Source: Actinomycetales bacterium SN12
Lineage (GTDB): Bacteria; Actinomycetota; Actinomycetes; Actinomycetales; Microbacteriaceae
NCBI GenBank assembly: GCA_002837415.1
Contig: PJCV01000005.1
Span: forward strand, 1-64,000
DNA length: 64,000 nt
Direction: 5' to 3'
The notes beneath the pieces are model-generated. The model was not told the origin of the DNA and did not search any database. It was given only the letters and a program-made list of their open reading frames with translations. This document shows positions 28,005-36,882 of this stretch, piece after piece. Both the position numbers and the translations under genes were made by a program. Positions within the stretch are counted from its first letter, which is position 1; each line of letters opens with the position of its first letter.

Positions 28005-29468
28005 GTGCTCGACGTGAACACCTGGCCCTGGTGGGCGGTGCTCGGCTATGTCGTCATCGACCTCAGCGTGCGTGTCTTCGCGGTCATCGTCGTCCCCCGC
28101 AACCGCCGCCCCACCGCGGCGATGGCGTGGCTGCTGGCGATCTTCTTCATCCCCGTCCTCGGCATCCTGCTCTTCCTCCTGATCGGGAACCCGAGACTGC
28201 CCCGTCTGCGCAGGCGCAAGCAGGAGCGGATCAACCACTACATCGCCGAGACGGCAAGCAATCTGCGTCTCGGCACGCTGCGTCCGGATCCGCCGGAGTG
28301 GTTCCCGCCGCTGGTCACCATGAGCCAGTCGATGGGCGCGCTGCCCCTCTCGGGCGACAACAGCGCGCACCTGATCAGCGAATATCAGACGTCACTGGAC
28401 ACGATGGCGGAAGCCATCCGCGGCGCGCAGGACTATGTGCACGTGGAGTTCTACATCCTGCAGTCGGACTCCTCGACCGACAACTTCTTCCGAGCCATGG
28501 AAGAGACCGCGGCGCGCGGCGTGCCGGTGCGGGTGCTGCTGGACTACTGGGCGAACCGCTGGAAGCCGAAGTATCGCGAGACCATCCGACGGCTCGAGAG
28601 GATGGGGGCCGACTGGCATCTCATGCTGCCCGTGCAGCCGCTGCGCGGCCGCATCCAGCGACCCGACCTGCGCAACCACCGCAAGCTGCTCGTGATCGAC
28701 GGCACCGTCGGCTTCCTCGGTTCGCAGAACATCACGGACTCGTCGTACAACCTGCCCAAGAACATCCGTCTGGGGCTGCACTGGGTCGACCTGATGGTGC
28801 GCGTCGACGGGCCGGTCGTTGCGAGCCTCAACGCCGTGTTCCTCAGCGATTTCTACGCCGAGACCGACAGCGTGCCGGAGGGCATCGACATCACGCGCAT
28901 CGAGACCGGTCGCGGTGATCTGGACTGCCAGATCGTGCCGTCCGGGCCGGGCTTCGAGGTCGAGAACAACCTGCGTCTGTTCCTCGGCCTGCTGTACGCC
29001 GCGCAGGACCGGGTCATGATCGTCAGCCCCTACTTCGTGCCCGATGAGGCGCTTCTCGCGGCCGTCACCTCAGCCGTGGATCGTGGAGTGCAGGTCGAGC
29101 TGTTCGTCTCCGAGCAGGGCGATCAGGCGATGGTCTACCACGCGCAGCGCAGCTACTACGAGGCGCTGCTGCGCGCCGGCATCCGCATCTGGATGTACCC
29201 GAAGCCGTACATCCTGCACACCAAGAGCCTCACCATCGACGATCAGGTCGCCGTGATCGGCTCGAGCAACATGGACATGCGCTCGTTCGGTCTGAACATG
29301 GAGGTGTCGATGCTCGTGCGCGGTGAGGAGTTCGTCGACGAGATGCGCGTCGTCGAGGACGACTACCGCGCGCTCAGCCGGGAGCTGACGCTGGAGGAGT
29401 GGATGCAGCAGCCGCTGCGATCGACAGTGCTCGACAACCTCGCGCGTCTGACCTCCGCGCTGCAGTGA
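28005..29468 (+). CDS. cls: Cardiolipin synthase
   Basis: This 487-residue phospholipase D-family enzyme joins phosphatidylglycerol molecules to form cardiolipin. Two N-terminal membrane helices (about 8-28 and 40-61) anchor two PLD domains, each with an HKD motif: HRKLLVIDGTVGFLGSQN near 225 and HTKSLTIDDQVAVIGSSN near 405. Both histidine, lysine and aspartate sets are intact. GTG 28005 is preceded by GGGGAGG at 4 nt, and TACGCT about 30 nt upstream suggests a short leader. Confidence 0.95.
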   Translation: MLDVNTWPWWAVLGYVVIDLSVRVFAVIVVPRNRRPTAAMAWLLAIFFIPVLGILLFLLIGNPRLPRLRRRKQERINHYIAETASNLRLGTLRPDPPEWFPPLVTMSQSMGALPLSGDNSAHLISEYQTSLDTMAEAIRGAQDYVHVEFYILQSDSSTDNFFRAMEETAARGVPVRVLLDYWANRWKPKYRETIRRLERMGADWHLMLPVQPLRGRIQRPDLRNHRKLLVIDGTVGFLGSQNITDSSYNLPKNIRLGLHWVDLMVRVDGPVVASLNAVFLSDFYAETDSVPEGIDITRIETGRGDLDCQIVPSGPGFEVENNLRLFLGLLYAAQDRVMIVSPYFVPDEALLAAVTSAVDRGVQVELFVSEQGDQAMVYHAQRSYYEALLRAGIRIWMYPKPYILHTKSLTIDDQVAVIGSSNMDMRSFGLNMEVSMLVRGEEFVDEMRVVEDDYRALSRELTLEEWMQQPLRSTVLDNLARLTSALQ

Positions 29469-29526
29469 GCGCCGGCGGGCGCCGCTCGCATTGGGACGAT
29501 CGTCGCCGCCGTGACACCATCAAGAC

Positions 29527-30237
29527 ATGAGACTCCTTCGCGCATCCTCCGCCGTCGCGACGCTCGCCGGCGTCGCCCTGCTCGCCACGGCGTGCGCGAG
29601 CGCCCCCGGCTCGGACGCGCCGACGAGCTCCCGCACGCCGAGCGGGCTCTCGACCCCGCCGATCGCCGACGGAGTGAGCGAGGTGGAGGTGGCGTGGATC
29701 GATGGCGGTCGCGCGATCGCCGTGCTGACTTGGGGCTCGTCGTCCTGCGTCCCGACGCTCGCAGATGTCGAGGGGGACGGGCAGAGCATCAGCGTGACCC
29801 TCGCCGCGAGCAGCGAGAAGGCATGCACCGACGACCTCGCACCGCGGGCGCTCATGGTGCCCGTGCCGGAGGGCATCGATGTCACCGCGGATGTCGAGGT
29901 CGAGATCGTGCACGGACAGCGCACCGACACGTCCGACCTCGAGGCGCTCGCCGAGGCCCCGCAGGGGCAGACCGAGTATCGGCCGTCGGCGAGCTGGTTC
30001 GACGAAGACGGCATCGTGCTGCTGACCTGGGGGTCGAGCTCGTGCCCGCCGATCGTGAACGACGTCCAGGCGACGGATGCCGGTGCGACCGTCACCCTTC
30101 AGGACATCGATCGCCCCTGCACGATGGACATGGCTCCCCGCCTGACGCCGCTCGCCGTTCCCGCTGGACATGCAGCTGGGCCGTATGAGCTGACGCTGGT
30201 CGGCGGCGGGCTCGACGGGAAGGTCGCCGTCGGCTGA
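29527..30237 (+). CDS. Lipoprotein with two duplicated domains
   Basis: This 236-residue protein has a lipoprotein signal with lipobox LATAC (C23), so it should be attached to the outer face of the membrane. The mature part contains an internal duplication: residues about 51-130 and about 152-234 both show LTWGSSSC, then a V-rich strand, then CT-x-D-x-APR and a proline-rich end. Each copy has two cysteines at similar spacing that may pair. It was not assigned to a family. It lies between cls and a convergent lipid-kinase gene. Confidence 0.75.
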   Translation: MRLLRASSAVATLAGVALLATACASAPGSDAPTSSRTPSGLSTPPIADGVSEVEVAWIDGGRAIAVLTWGSSSCVPTLADVEGDGQSISVTLAASSEKACTDDLAPRALMVPVPEGIDVTADVEVEIVHGQRTDTSDLEALAEAPQGQTEYRPSASWFDEDGIVLLTWGSSSCPPIVNDVQATDAGATVTLQDIDRPCTMDMAPRLTPLAVPAGHAAGPYELTLVGGGLDGKVAVG

Positions 30238-30247
30238 CGGTCCGCGC

Positions 30248-31246
30248 TCAGAAGCCGGACGTGTCGTGCCCCTCGGGCAGCACGATCGTGAGACCGCCGC
30301 GCTGCACACGGCACACCATCCGCACCGCGACGCCCAGCTCGTCACCGTCGAGCTCGATCGAGGTCGGTCCGATCATCGCCGCCTCGGCCGCCGCTCCACG
30401 CAGGTAGCGGATCGACGCATCCCTGCCACGGCGTTCGAGCACACGCCGCCCGGCGCGCGTGCGTCGCAGCACCGAGTTGTCCCACCACACCTTGCGCCAG
30501 ATGCCGAGCCAGCCCAGCGGGCCGGTCGCCTGGATGAGGGCGATGTCCATCGCGCCGTCGTCGAGTGAGGCATCCGGAAGCAGCGCGATACCCGCCGGCA
30601 GCGCACCGCAGTTCGCGAACAGCATGCTGTGCACCTTCGCCGAGTGCAGCCGTCCGTCGTCGATCTGATAGACGACGCGGAACGGCTTCGCGCCCGGCAG
30701 GGAGCGCGCTGCGCCGTCGAGGTACGCCACCCAGCCGACCGAGCGCTTCAGGTCGGGTCGCGTGTTGGCGATCATGTCGGCGTCCAGCCCCATGCCCGCG
30801 AGCACGACGAAGCCGTGCTCGGTGATGGTGCCGTCGGGTCGGTTCAGTCGCGCCCATCCCATGTCGACCGGGTACGTGAACCCCGTGAAGACGGCCTGCA
30901 TCACCCTCTCGGTGTCGACCAGCGGCAGGCCGAGGTTGCGCGCGAAGAGGTTGCCGGTGCCGCCCGGAAGGACGGCGAACGGGATGCCCGTGCCGGCCAT
31001 GCTCTCGGCGACCGCCCGGATCGTGCCGTCGCCGCCCGCGGCGAGGACGGCGGCCGCGCCGGACTCGATCGCGTCGCGAGTGATGCCCTGACCCGGATCC
31101 TCGATGGTCGTCTCGTAGACGCGCGGGGGCGCCCACCCGTGCGCCCGGGAGAGCGAGACGAGGTCGGAGCGCAGCCGCTCGACATCGACCTTCACCGGGT
31201 TGAGGACGAGAGCCGCGTGCGGGTGAGCGCTCCCGGATGCCGACAT
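30248..31246 (-). CDS. Diacylglycerol kinase family lipid kinase
   Basis: This 332-residue enzyme belongs to the DAGK/YegS/sphingosine-kinase fold and probably phosphorylates diacylglycerol or a related lipid. The catalytic-domain motif AAGGDGTIRAVAE (about 67-79) and LPGGTGNLFARNL (about 93-105) are intact. The C-terminal beta domain has ASLDDGAMDIALI and ends with an LDGDELG stretch, as in YegS and DgkB. The ATG at 31246 is leaderless (TAGAGT at 6 nt). Promoters of this gene and serS lie back to back in a 73-bp gap. Confidence 0.9.
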   Translation of the reverse strand: MSASGSAHPHAALVLNPVKVDVERLRSDLVSLSRAHGWAPPRVYETTIEDPGQGITRDAIESGAAAVLAAGGDGTIRAVAESMAGTGIPFAVLPGGTGNLFARNLGLPLVDTERVMQAVFTGFTYPVDMGWARLNRPDGTITEHGFVVLAGMGLDADMIANTRPDLKRSVGWVAYLDGAARSLPGAKPFRVVYQIDDGRLHSAKVHSMLFANCGALPAGIALLPDASLDDGAMDIALIQATGPLGWLGIWRKVWWDNSVLRRTRAGRRVLERRGRDASIRYLRGAAAEAAMIGPTSIELDGDELGVAVRMVCRVQRGGLTIVLPEGHDTSGF

Positions 31247-31252
31247 GCCGCC

Positions 31253-31258
31253 ACTCTA
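31253..31258 (-). promoter_or_regulatory. -10 box TAGAGT of the leaderless lipid-kinase gene
   Basis: On the minus strand TAGAGT is followed by GGCGGC (6 nt) and the ATG at 31246. Confidence 0.7.
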
Positions 31259-31307
31259 CGACCTGCGCCCTATGCCGCCGCCGCCCGGGCGCGGCCGACG
31301 CCGTCGA

Positions 31308-31313
31308 TAGACT
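31308..31313 (+). promoter_or_regulatory. -10 box TAGACT of leaderless serS
   Basis: TAGACT is followed by TGGCCC (6 nt) and the serS ATG at 31320. Confidence 0.75.
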
Positions 31314-31319
31314 TGGCCC

Positions 31320-32633
31320 ATGATCGATCTCGCCCTCCTCCGCGACGAGCCCGAGCTCGTCCGACGCTCACAGATCGCGCGCGGAAACGCGCCCGAAACC
31401 GTCGACGCGGCGATCGAGGCCGACCGATCGCGCCGGGATGCGCTGAATGCGTTCGAGACGCTGCGCGCCGAGCAGAACGCCTTCGGCAAGACGGTCGCCA
31501 AGGCGCCCAAGGACGAGAAGGCTGCACTGGTCGCGCAGGCCAAGGAGCTCGCCGATCGCGTCAAGGCCGCCCAGCAGGCGGCGAATGAAGCAGCGGATGC
31601 CGCCGCCGCAGCGCTCGAGCGCATCGAGAACGTCATCATCGACGGCGTGCCCGCCGGCGGCGAGGAGGACTTCGTCGAGCTGCGCCGCGTCGGCGACGTG
31701 CCCACCTACGACTTCGAGCCGCGCGATCACCTCGAGCTCGGCGAGATGCTCGGCGCCATCGACATGGAGCGCGGCGTGAAGGTGTCGGGCTCGCGCTTCT
31801 ACTTCCTCAAGGGCATCGGCGCCCGCCTCGAGATCGCGCTGATGAACCTCGCGCTCGACAAGGCGCTCGCCAACGGGTTCACCCCGATGATCGTCCCGAC
31901 GCTTGTGCGCCCTGAGATCATGCAGGGCACCGGATTCCTCGGCGAGCACGCCGACGAGGTCTACCACCTCGACAAGGAGGACCTGTTCCTCGTCGGCACC
32001 AGCGAGGTTCCGCTCGCGGGCTACCACAAGGATGAGATCCTCGACCTCGGCGAGGGCGCCCACCGGTACGCCGGCTGGTCGACCTGCTATCGCAGCGAGG
32101 CCGGCTCATATGGCAAGGACACCCGCGGGATCATCCGGGTGCACCAGTTCAACAAGCTCGAGATGTTCGTCTACACGACTCCGGAAGACGCCGAGGCCGA
32201 GCACGATCGCCTCGTCGCGCTGCAGGAGGAGATGCTCACCGCTCTCGGTCTCGCGTACCGGGTGATCGACGTGGCCGCCGGCGACCTCGGATCGAGCGCC
32301 GCCCGCAAGTTCGACATCGAGGCGTGGGTGCCCACGCAGGGCGCGTTCCGCGAGCTCACCTCGACGTCGAACTGCACGACGTACCAGGCGCGCCGCCTCG
32401 ACATCCGCTACCGCCCGACTTCCGATGACGCGGCTGCTGCGAAGACGCGCGCGGTGGCGACGCTGAACGGCACCCTGGCCACCACCCGCTGGATCGTCGC
32501 GATCCTCGAGACGCACCAGCAGGCCGACGGCTCGGTCACCGTGCCGGAGGTGCTTCGGCCCTATCTCGGCGGCATCGACGTGCTGCGCCCCATCGGCTGG
32601 TCCGAACCGACCGTCGCGCAGGGTGCCGAGTGA
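31320..32633 (+). CDS. serS: Serine--tRNA ligase
   Basis: This 437-residue class II synthetase charges tRNA-Ser and tRNA-Sec. A long N-terminal coiled-coil arm (about 30-100) that grips the tRNA variable arm precedes the catalytic domain. TSEVPL near 229, the motif 2 region [21 protein letters not shown] near 257 and [20 protein letters not shown] near 345 are all present. The stop overlaps the GTG of the downstream HAD gene. Confidence 0.97.
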   Translation: MIDLALLRDEPELVRRSQIARGNAPETVDAAIEADRSRRDALNAFETLRAEQNAFGKTVAKAPKDEKAALVAQAKELADRVKAAQQAANEAADAAAAALERIENVIIDGVPAGGEEDFVELRRVGDVPTYDFEPRDHLELGEMLGAIDMERGVKVSGSRFYFLKGIGARLEIALMNLALDKALANGFTPMIVPTLVRPEIMQGTGFLGEHADEVYHLDKEDLFLVGTSEVPLAGYHKDEILDLGEGAHRYAGWSTCYRSEAGSYGKDTRGIIRVHQFNKLEMFVYTTPEDAEAEHDRLVALQEEMLTALGLAYRVIDVAAGDLGSSAARKFDIEAWVPTQGAFRELTSTSNCTTYQARRLDIRYRPTSDDAAAAKTRAVATLNGTLATTRWIVAILETHQQADGSVTVPEVLRPYLGGIDVLRPIGWSEPTVAQGAE

Positions 32634-33424
32634 GCTCGCGCGGCCTGGTCGGGCTCGACGTCGACGGCACCATCCTGCTGCAGGATGAGACTCTCAGTCC
32701 CGGCGTCGCGGAGGCTGTCGCCGAGGTGCGGGATGCCGGCTACGAGGTCATGATCGCGACCGGACGCAGCTGGGGCGGCACCAAGCGATATGTCGACGAG
32801 CTGGGCCTGACCGCCGAGTATGTGGTCTGCTCGAACGGCGCCGTCGTGATGCGTCGAGCGGGCGAGGGATGGGAGCGCTGGCGCGTCGAGGTCTTCGACC
32901 CGGCCCCCGTGCTCACCCTGCTGCGCGAGACCCTGCCCGAGGCGAGGTACATGGTCGAGCTCGGATCCGGCGAGCGGCTCTACACCGAGGTGCTCGACGA
33001 CTGGACGCTCGATGCCGGCCGGCGGGTCGAGTTCGATGAGCTCATGCAGCAGCCGGTCTCGCGCATCGTCGTCGTCTCGCCCGAACACGACGAGGCGGAC
33101 TTCCAGCGCATCGTCGGGGAGGCCGGGCTGAACGAGGTCTCATACGCCATCGGCTGGACATCCTGGCTCGACATCGCCCCGAAGGGCGTCGACAAGGGGA
33201 CCGCACTCGAGCGGGTGCGGGAGCAGCTCGGGGTGCCGCGGGGAAGCGTCCTCGTGGCGGGCGACGGTCGCAACGATCTCGGCATGTTCGACTGGGCGCT
33301 CACCGGTGGCGGGCGCGCGGTGGCGATGGGGCAGGCGGTCGAGGAAGTGAAGGATGCTGCCGGTGAGATCACCGGCGCCGTGGAGGACGGCGGCCTGGCA
33401 TCCGCTCTCCGCACTCTTCTCTGA
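32630..33424 (+). CDS. HAD-family (Cof-type) phosphatase
   Basis: This 264-residue hydrolase has HAD motif 1 DVDGT (aspartate nucleophile at residue 10), motif 2 ATGRS (about 43-47), a lysine in KGVDKG, and motif 4 [10 protein letters not shown] with metal-binding aspartates. The large inserted cap is of the Cof/IIB type. Substrates in this group are sugar or nucleotide phosphates and cannot be told from sequence. The GTG overlaps the serS stop (GTGA), so the two are co-expressed. Confidence 0.88.
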   Translation: MSSRGLVGLDVDGTILLQDETLSPGVAEAVAEVRDAGYEVMIATGRSWGGTKRYVDELGLTAEYVVCSNGAVVMRRAGEGWERWRVEVFDPAPVLTLLRETLPEARYMVELGSGERLYTEVLDDWTLDAGRRVEFDELMQQPVSRIVVVSPEHDEADFQRIVGEAGLNEVSYAIGWTSWLDIAPKGVDKGTALERVREQLGVPRGSVLVAGDGRNDLGMFDWALTGGGRAVAMGQAVEEVKDAAGEITGAVEDGGLASALRTLL

Positions 33425-33567
33425 CCGCCACCCTCTCTGACCGGCTCCGCCCATGACCGGATCCGCCCAGAAGATCCCCAGGCGGACGCGTGAGAATGAG
33501 TCGTCCTGATCGGCTTCCCCGAAACCGATAGACTCGACGACTGACCGACCGGTGCGAACCGGCGTCG

Positions 33568-33652
33568 GGAGGGTTGTCCGAGCGGCCGATGGACCTGGTC
33601 TTGAAAACCAGTGGGCAGCAATGTCCCGTGGGTTCGAATCCCACACCCTCCG
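33568..33652 (+). tRNA. tRNA-Ser (TGA)
   Basis: The 85-nt class II tRNA has acceptor GGAGGGT paired with ACCCTCC, discriminator G, a long variable arm and anticodon TGA in the loop CTTGAAA. TAGACT about 38 bp upstream may be its promoter. CCA is not encoded. Confidence 0.96.
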
Positions 33653-33674
33653 CTTCCTGTTGAAAGGCCACCGA

Positions 33675-34958
33675 GTGAGCACGTCCGTCAAACGGCGCCA
33701 GCCCGTGGCGCGCCATGGTCAGCTGCGTTCGCCCAGTGCCGTGGGGCAGCTGCTCAAGATCGTCGGCGTCGTGCTCGCCGTGGTGCTCGTCAGCGGCGTG
33801 AGCGTCGCCGGATACGTGCTCAACAGCTTCACCACGACCGTGGCCGCCAACGCGGTCGAGCTCGACGACACCAAGGAGCTTCCGCCGGACATCGGCGCGT
33901 ATCCGGGCGGCTTCGACATCCTCCTGGCCGGTGTCGACACCTGCGAGGAGAAGTACGCATACCTGTTCCCCGGCCGCTGCGATGGCCCGGATGCCGGCGG
34001 AACGCTCAACGACGTGAACCTGCTCGTGCACGTGTCGGCCGAGCCGCGCCGCGTCACCGCCGTGAGCTTCCCCCGAGACCTGATGCTGCCGATCCCCGCC
34101 TGCACCGACGCAGAAGGTCGCACGAACTCCGCCATGAGCAAGCAGCCGCTGAACGTCGCGTATGAGCACGGCGGCGATGGCGGCGGACTGAACTGCGTCG
34201 CGCAGACCATCTCGAAGCTCACCGGCGAAGACATCGAGTTCGCGGCGAAGGTCACCTTCGGCGGCGTGATCGAGATCACGGATGCCATCGGCGGCGTCGA
34301 CGTGTGCCTCGCGAATCCCATCAAGGACAGGCACACCGGTCTCGACATGCCGGCGGGCACGCACACCATCCAGGGCATGCAGGCGCTGCAGTTCCTGCGC
34401 ACCCGCCACGGCGTGGGTGACGGGTCGGACCTGGGCCGCATCGGCAACCAGCAGCAGTACATGTCGAGCCTCGCGCGCAAGATGATCAGCGGCGAGGTGC
34501 TCGGCAACGTGCCCACGATGCTGCGCCTGGCCGACACCGGGCTCAACAACCTCGAGGCCTCGACCTCGCTGGCCGACCCGATGAAGATCGTGCAGATCGC
34601 CCTGGCCGTCAAGAGCGTGCCTTTCGAGGACATCGTCTTCGTGCAGTACCCGACCGCAGCAGACCCCAGCGACCCCAACAAGGTCGTGCCCGACAAGCAG
34701 GCGGCCACCGCGCTGTGGGAGGCGATCGCCGCCAACAAGCAGCTGCAGATCACGCACCAGAACACGGCCGACGACGGTGTGGTCGTGCAGCAGCCCGAGA
34801 CGCCCGCGACGCCCGAGACACCTGCCACCGACGCGCCGGACGCGGGCTCGACGGAGACCGCTGCCCCGGTGCCCGACGATGTGGCGCAGCTGCCCAGCTC
34901 GATCAAGGGCAACTCGGCCGCGGTGCAGACCTGCTCCAACGGAAACGTCCGCCGCTGA
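33675..34958 (+). CDS. LytR-CpsA-Psr (LCP) family cell-wall ligase
   Basis: This 427-residue protein has a cytoplasmic N terminus, one membrane helix (about 27-48) and an extracellular LCP domain, with FDILLAGVD near 79, SFPRDLML near 135 and FLRTRHGVGDGSDLGRIGNQQQ near 241. LCP enzymes attach teichoic acids, capsular polymers or arabinogalactan to peptidoglycan. A proline/threonine-rich segment (PETPATPETPAT, near 377) and a C-terminal tail with one cysteine follow. GTG 33675 has GAAAGG at 7 nt upstream and lies 22 bp after tRNA-Ser. Confidence 0.92.
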   Translation: MSTSVKRRQPVARHGQLRSPSAVGQLLKIVGVVLAVVLVSGVSVAGYVLNSFTTTVAANAVELDDTKELPPDIGAYPGGFDILLAGVDTCEEKYAYLFPGRCDGPDAGGTLNDVNLLVHVSAEPRRVTAVSFPRDLMLPIPACTDAEGRTNSAMSKQPLNVAYEHGGDGGGLNCVAQTISKLTGEDIEFAAKVTFGGVIEITDAIGGVDVCLANPIKDRHTGLDMPAGTHTIQGMQALQFLRTRHGVGDGSDLGRIGNQQQYMSSLARKMISGEVLGNVPTMLRLADTGLNNLEASTSLADPMKIVQIALAVKSVPFEDIVFVQYPTAADPSDPNKVVPDKQAATALWEAIAANKQLQITHQNTADDGVVVQQPETPATPETPATDAPDAGSTETAAPVPDDVAQLPSSIKGNSAAVQTCSNGNVRR

Positions 34959-35003
34959 TTCGTGACTGCCCCGCGGCACGGGTCGGCTGACGGCGCCAGT
35001 CGG

Positions 35004-35009
35004 TAGCAT
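35004..35009 (+). promoter_or_regulatory. -10 box TAGCAT of the leaderless sialidase gene
   Basis: TAGCAT is followed by CGTCGG (6 nt) and GTG 35016. Confidence 0.65.
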
Positions 35010-35015
35010 CGTCGG

Positions 35016-36569
35016 GTGACCACCCTCCCGATCGCTCGCCGCGGCGAGGGCGGCTACGCGCAGTACCGCATCCCCGCGCTCGCCGTGACCACCCGCGGAA
35101 CTCTGCTCGCCGCCTACGACGGCCGCCCGAACCTCGACGACCTGCCCAGCCCGATAGACCTGCTGCTGCGGCGCAGCGTGGACGGCGGTGCGACGTGGGG
35201 GGCGCAGACGGTCGTGCGCACCGGCACCGGGCTGCAGGGTTTCGGCGACCCGTCGCTGCTCGTGGACACGGCGACCGAGCGGATATTCATGTTCCACGCG
35301 GCCGGCACGCGGGCCGGCTTCTTCGAAGCCGTCGAGGGCACCGAGCCCGTCGATGAGGTGCAGCACGTCGACGTGTCGGTGTCAGACGACGACGGCCTCA
35401 CCTGGGAGCACCGGCGCCTCACCCCTCAGCTCAAGCGGCCCGGCATCACCGGCATCTTCGCCGCATCCGGCACCGGTGTGCGCATCGACGAGGGCGAGTA
35501 CGCTGGCCGTCTCGTGCAGCCCATGGTGCTGCTGGACGGCGGGGAGATCACCGCGGCCGCCGCATTCAGCGATGATCACGGGGAGACCTGGATGCTGGGT
35601 GCCGCCGTCGGCGGCGGCACGAACGAGTCGTCGATCGCGGCGCTGCCCGACGGGTCGCTGCTGCTGCACTCCCGAGGCACACCGCACCGGCTGGCCTCAC
35701 GCTCCACCGACGGCGGTGCGACATGGAGTGCCGTCGAGCAGATCACGGGACTGCCCGACCCCAGCGACAACGGATCGCTGCTCGCCCTGACAGCTGCGTC
35801 GGCACCGGGAGCACTGCTCGTCACCTCGAACCTCGACCCCGAGATGCGCCGCAACACGGCGGTGAGCCTGTCGTTCGACGGTGGGGCTACCTGGCCGCAT
35901 CAGCACGTGATCTGCCAGGGCAGCTCGGGGTACTCGAGCGCGGCCGCGCTGCCCGACGGCCGCATCGGCGTGCTGTACGAGCGGGAAGGCTACTCCGAGC
36001 TCGTCTTCACTGCCGTGAGCCTGTCGCAGATCCAGGATGCCGGCCCCATCGACCCCGAGGCGGCCCGCACCACGGCGCCGTCCGCCCCCACCCTCGAAGT
36101 GATCCTGCGCTCGATCACACCTGGACTGCCCGACGAGTGGGTGCACGTCGGCGAGCATCACGTCTACCCGGTCGATGCAGGAGGCGTCGGCGTGAGTGCG
36201 TGGAAGGAGGTCGGCCAGGCGTACGGGGCGGCAGGTGGCATGATCCTCGGCACCCGTGAGGCGCAGCTGCGCAACTACGGGCCTCCGCGGCCGGGGCTGC
36301 GCGCAGGGGACATCCTCGCCTTCCACGTGCGGGTGCGCGTGCCCGCGGATGCGGGAGCGCGGAACGTGGTGCTGGAGCATCCGGGTGGGAGCACTGCGCC
36401 GCAGGATATCCCCGCCGGCGGAAGGCTGCTGTTCTCGGCGCCCTACCCGGCACTCACCGTCGCGGATGCCGACATCGCTGCGGGAACGGTCACGGCGCGG
36501 TTCACGGTTTCCGCGCTCGGGCTGGCGCGTGAGCTGCGATTCGACTGCGCGACGGGCTGCCTGATCTGA
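35016..36569 (+). CDS. Sialidase family protein (BNR repeats)
   Basis: This 517-residue six-bladed propeller protein has the sialidase FRIP-like motif YRIPAL (about 14-19) and at least five Asp-box repeats: VDGGATW, DDDGLTW, DDHGETW, TDGGATW and FDGGATW. An exo-alpha-sialidase activity is likely, though other Asp-box glycosidases share this layout. About 160 C-terminal residues form an extra beta-rich domain of unknown type. No signal peptide is seen, and the leaderless GTG leaves no room for one, so the protein appears cytoplasmic, unusual for a scavenging sialidase. No sialate transport or nan genes are nearby. Confidence 0.83.
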   Translation: MTTLPIARRGEGGYAQYRIPALAVTTRGTLLAAYDGRPNLDDLPSPIDLLLRRSVDGGATWGAQTVVRTGTGLQGFGDPSLLVDTATERIFMFHAAGTRAGFFEAVEGTEPVDEVQHVDVSVSDDDGLTWEHRRLTPQLKRPGITGIFAASGTGVRIDEGEYAGRLVQPMVLLDGGEITAAAAFSDDHGETWMLGAAVGGGTNESSIAALPDGSLLLHSRGTPHRLASRSTDGGATWSAVEQITGLPDPSDNGSLLALTAASAPGALLVTSNLDPEMRRNTAVSLSFDGGATWPHQHVICQGSSGYSSAAALPDGRIGVLYEREGYSELVFTAVSLSQIQDAGPIDPEAARTTAPSAPTLEVILRSITPGLPDEWVHVGEHHVYPVDAGGVGVSAWKEVGQAYGAAGGMILGTREAQLRNYGPPRPGLRAGDILAFHVRVRVPADAGARNVVLEHPGGSTAPQDIPAGGRLLFSAPYPALTVADADIAAGTVTARFTVSALGLARELRFDCATGCLI

Positions 36570-36608
36570 CCATACGGACTCGATTCGTGGGGGACTCGTA
36601 GAACCCGT

Positions 36609-36614
36609 TATGAT
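36609..36614 (+). promoter_or_regulatory. -10 box TATGAT upstream of tRNA-Ser (GCT)
   Basis: TATGAT near 36609-36614 lies about 33 bp before the tRNA. A leader hairpin GCATCC...GGATGC (about 36622-36643) sits between them. Confidence 0.45.
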
Positions 36615-36646
36615 TGCAAGGCGCATCCGGTGGACACTGGATGCCT

Positions 36647-36735
36647 GGAGACGTCGCATAGTCAGGCCTAGTGCACCACCCTGCTAAGGTGGAGTCCTCG
36701 CAAGGGGACCGAGGGTTCAAATCCCTCCGTCTCCG
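36647..36735 (+). tRNA. tRNA-Ser (GCT)
   Basis: The 89-nt class II tRNA has acceptor GGAGACG paired with CGTCTCC, discriminator G, a long variable arm and anticodon GCT in the CTGCTAA loop. It is followed by a terminator and then by a second, slightly altered copy of its own 3' end. Confidence 0.96.
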
Positions 36736-36738
36736 CCA

Positions 36739-36781
36739 AAAAATCCGGATCTCGGGACGAAGTCTCGGGAGCCGGATTTTT
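36739..36781 (+). terminator. Terminator of tRNA-Ser (GCT)
   Basis: AAAAATCCGG (36739-36748) and CCGGATTTTT (36772-36781) form a perfect 10-bp stem whose right arm provides the T-run. The loop contains a further weak GAC-GAA-GTC hairpin. Confidence 0.85.
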
Positions 36782-36805
36782 CGCTGTGGCGGGTGGAGTG
36801 GCCGC

Positions 36806-36832
36806 GAGGGATCAAATCCCTCCGTCTCCGCT
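36806..36832 (+). repeat. Duplicate of the tRNA-Ser (GCT) 3' end
   Basis: From 36806, GAGGGATCAAATCCC and the following TCCGTCTCCGC repeat positions 36711-36736 with a single T-to-A change. The offset is 95 bp and the copy is not part of a complete tRNA. It resembles an attachment-site scar or the remains of a deleted tandem tRNA. Confidence 0.85.
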
Positions 36833-36869
36833 GCACAAGCTTCTTCGCCGCCCGGGACCCGCTCCTCGG

Positions 36870-36875
36870 TAGAGT
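36870..36875 (+). promoter_or_regulatory. -10 box TAGAGT of the leaderless epimerase gene
   Basis: TAGAGT is followed by 7 nt and the ATG at 36883. Confidence 0.65.
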
Positions 36876-36882
36876 GCACCGC

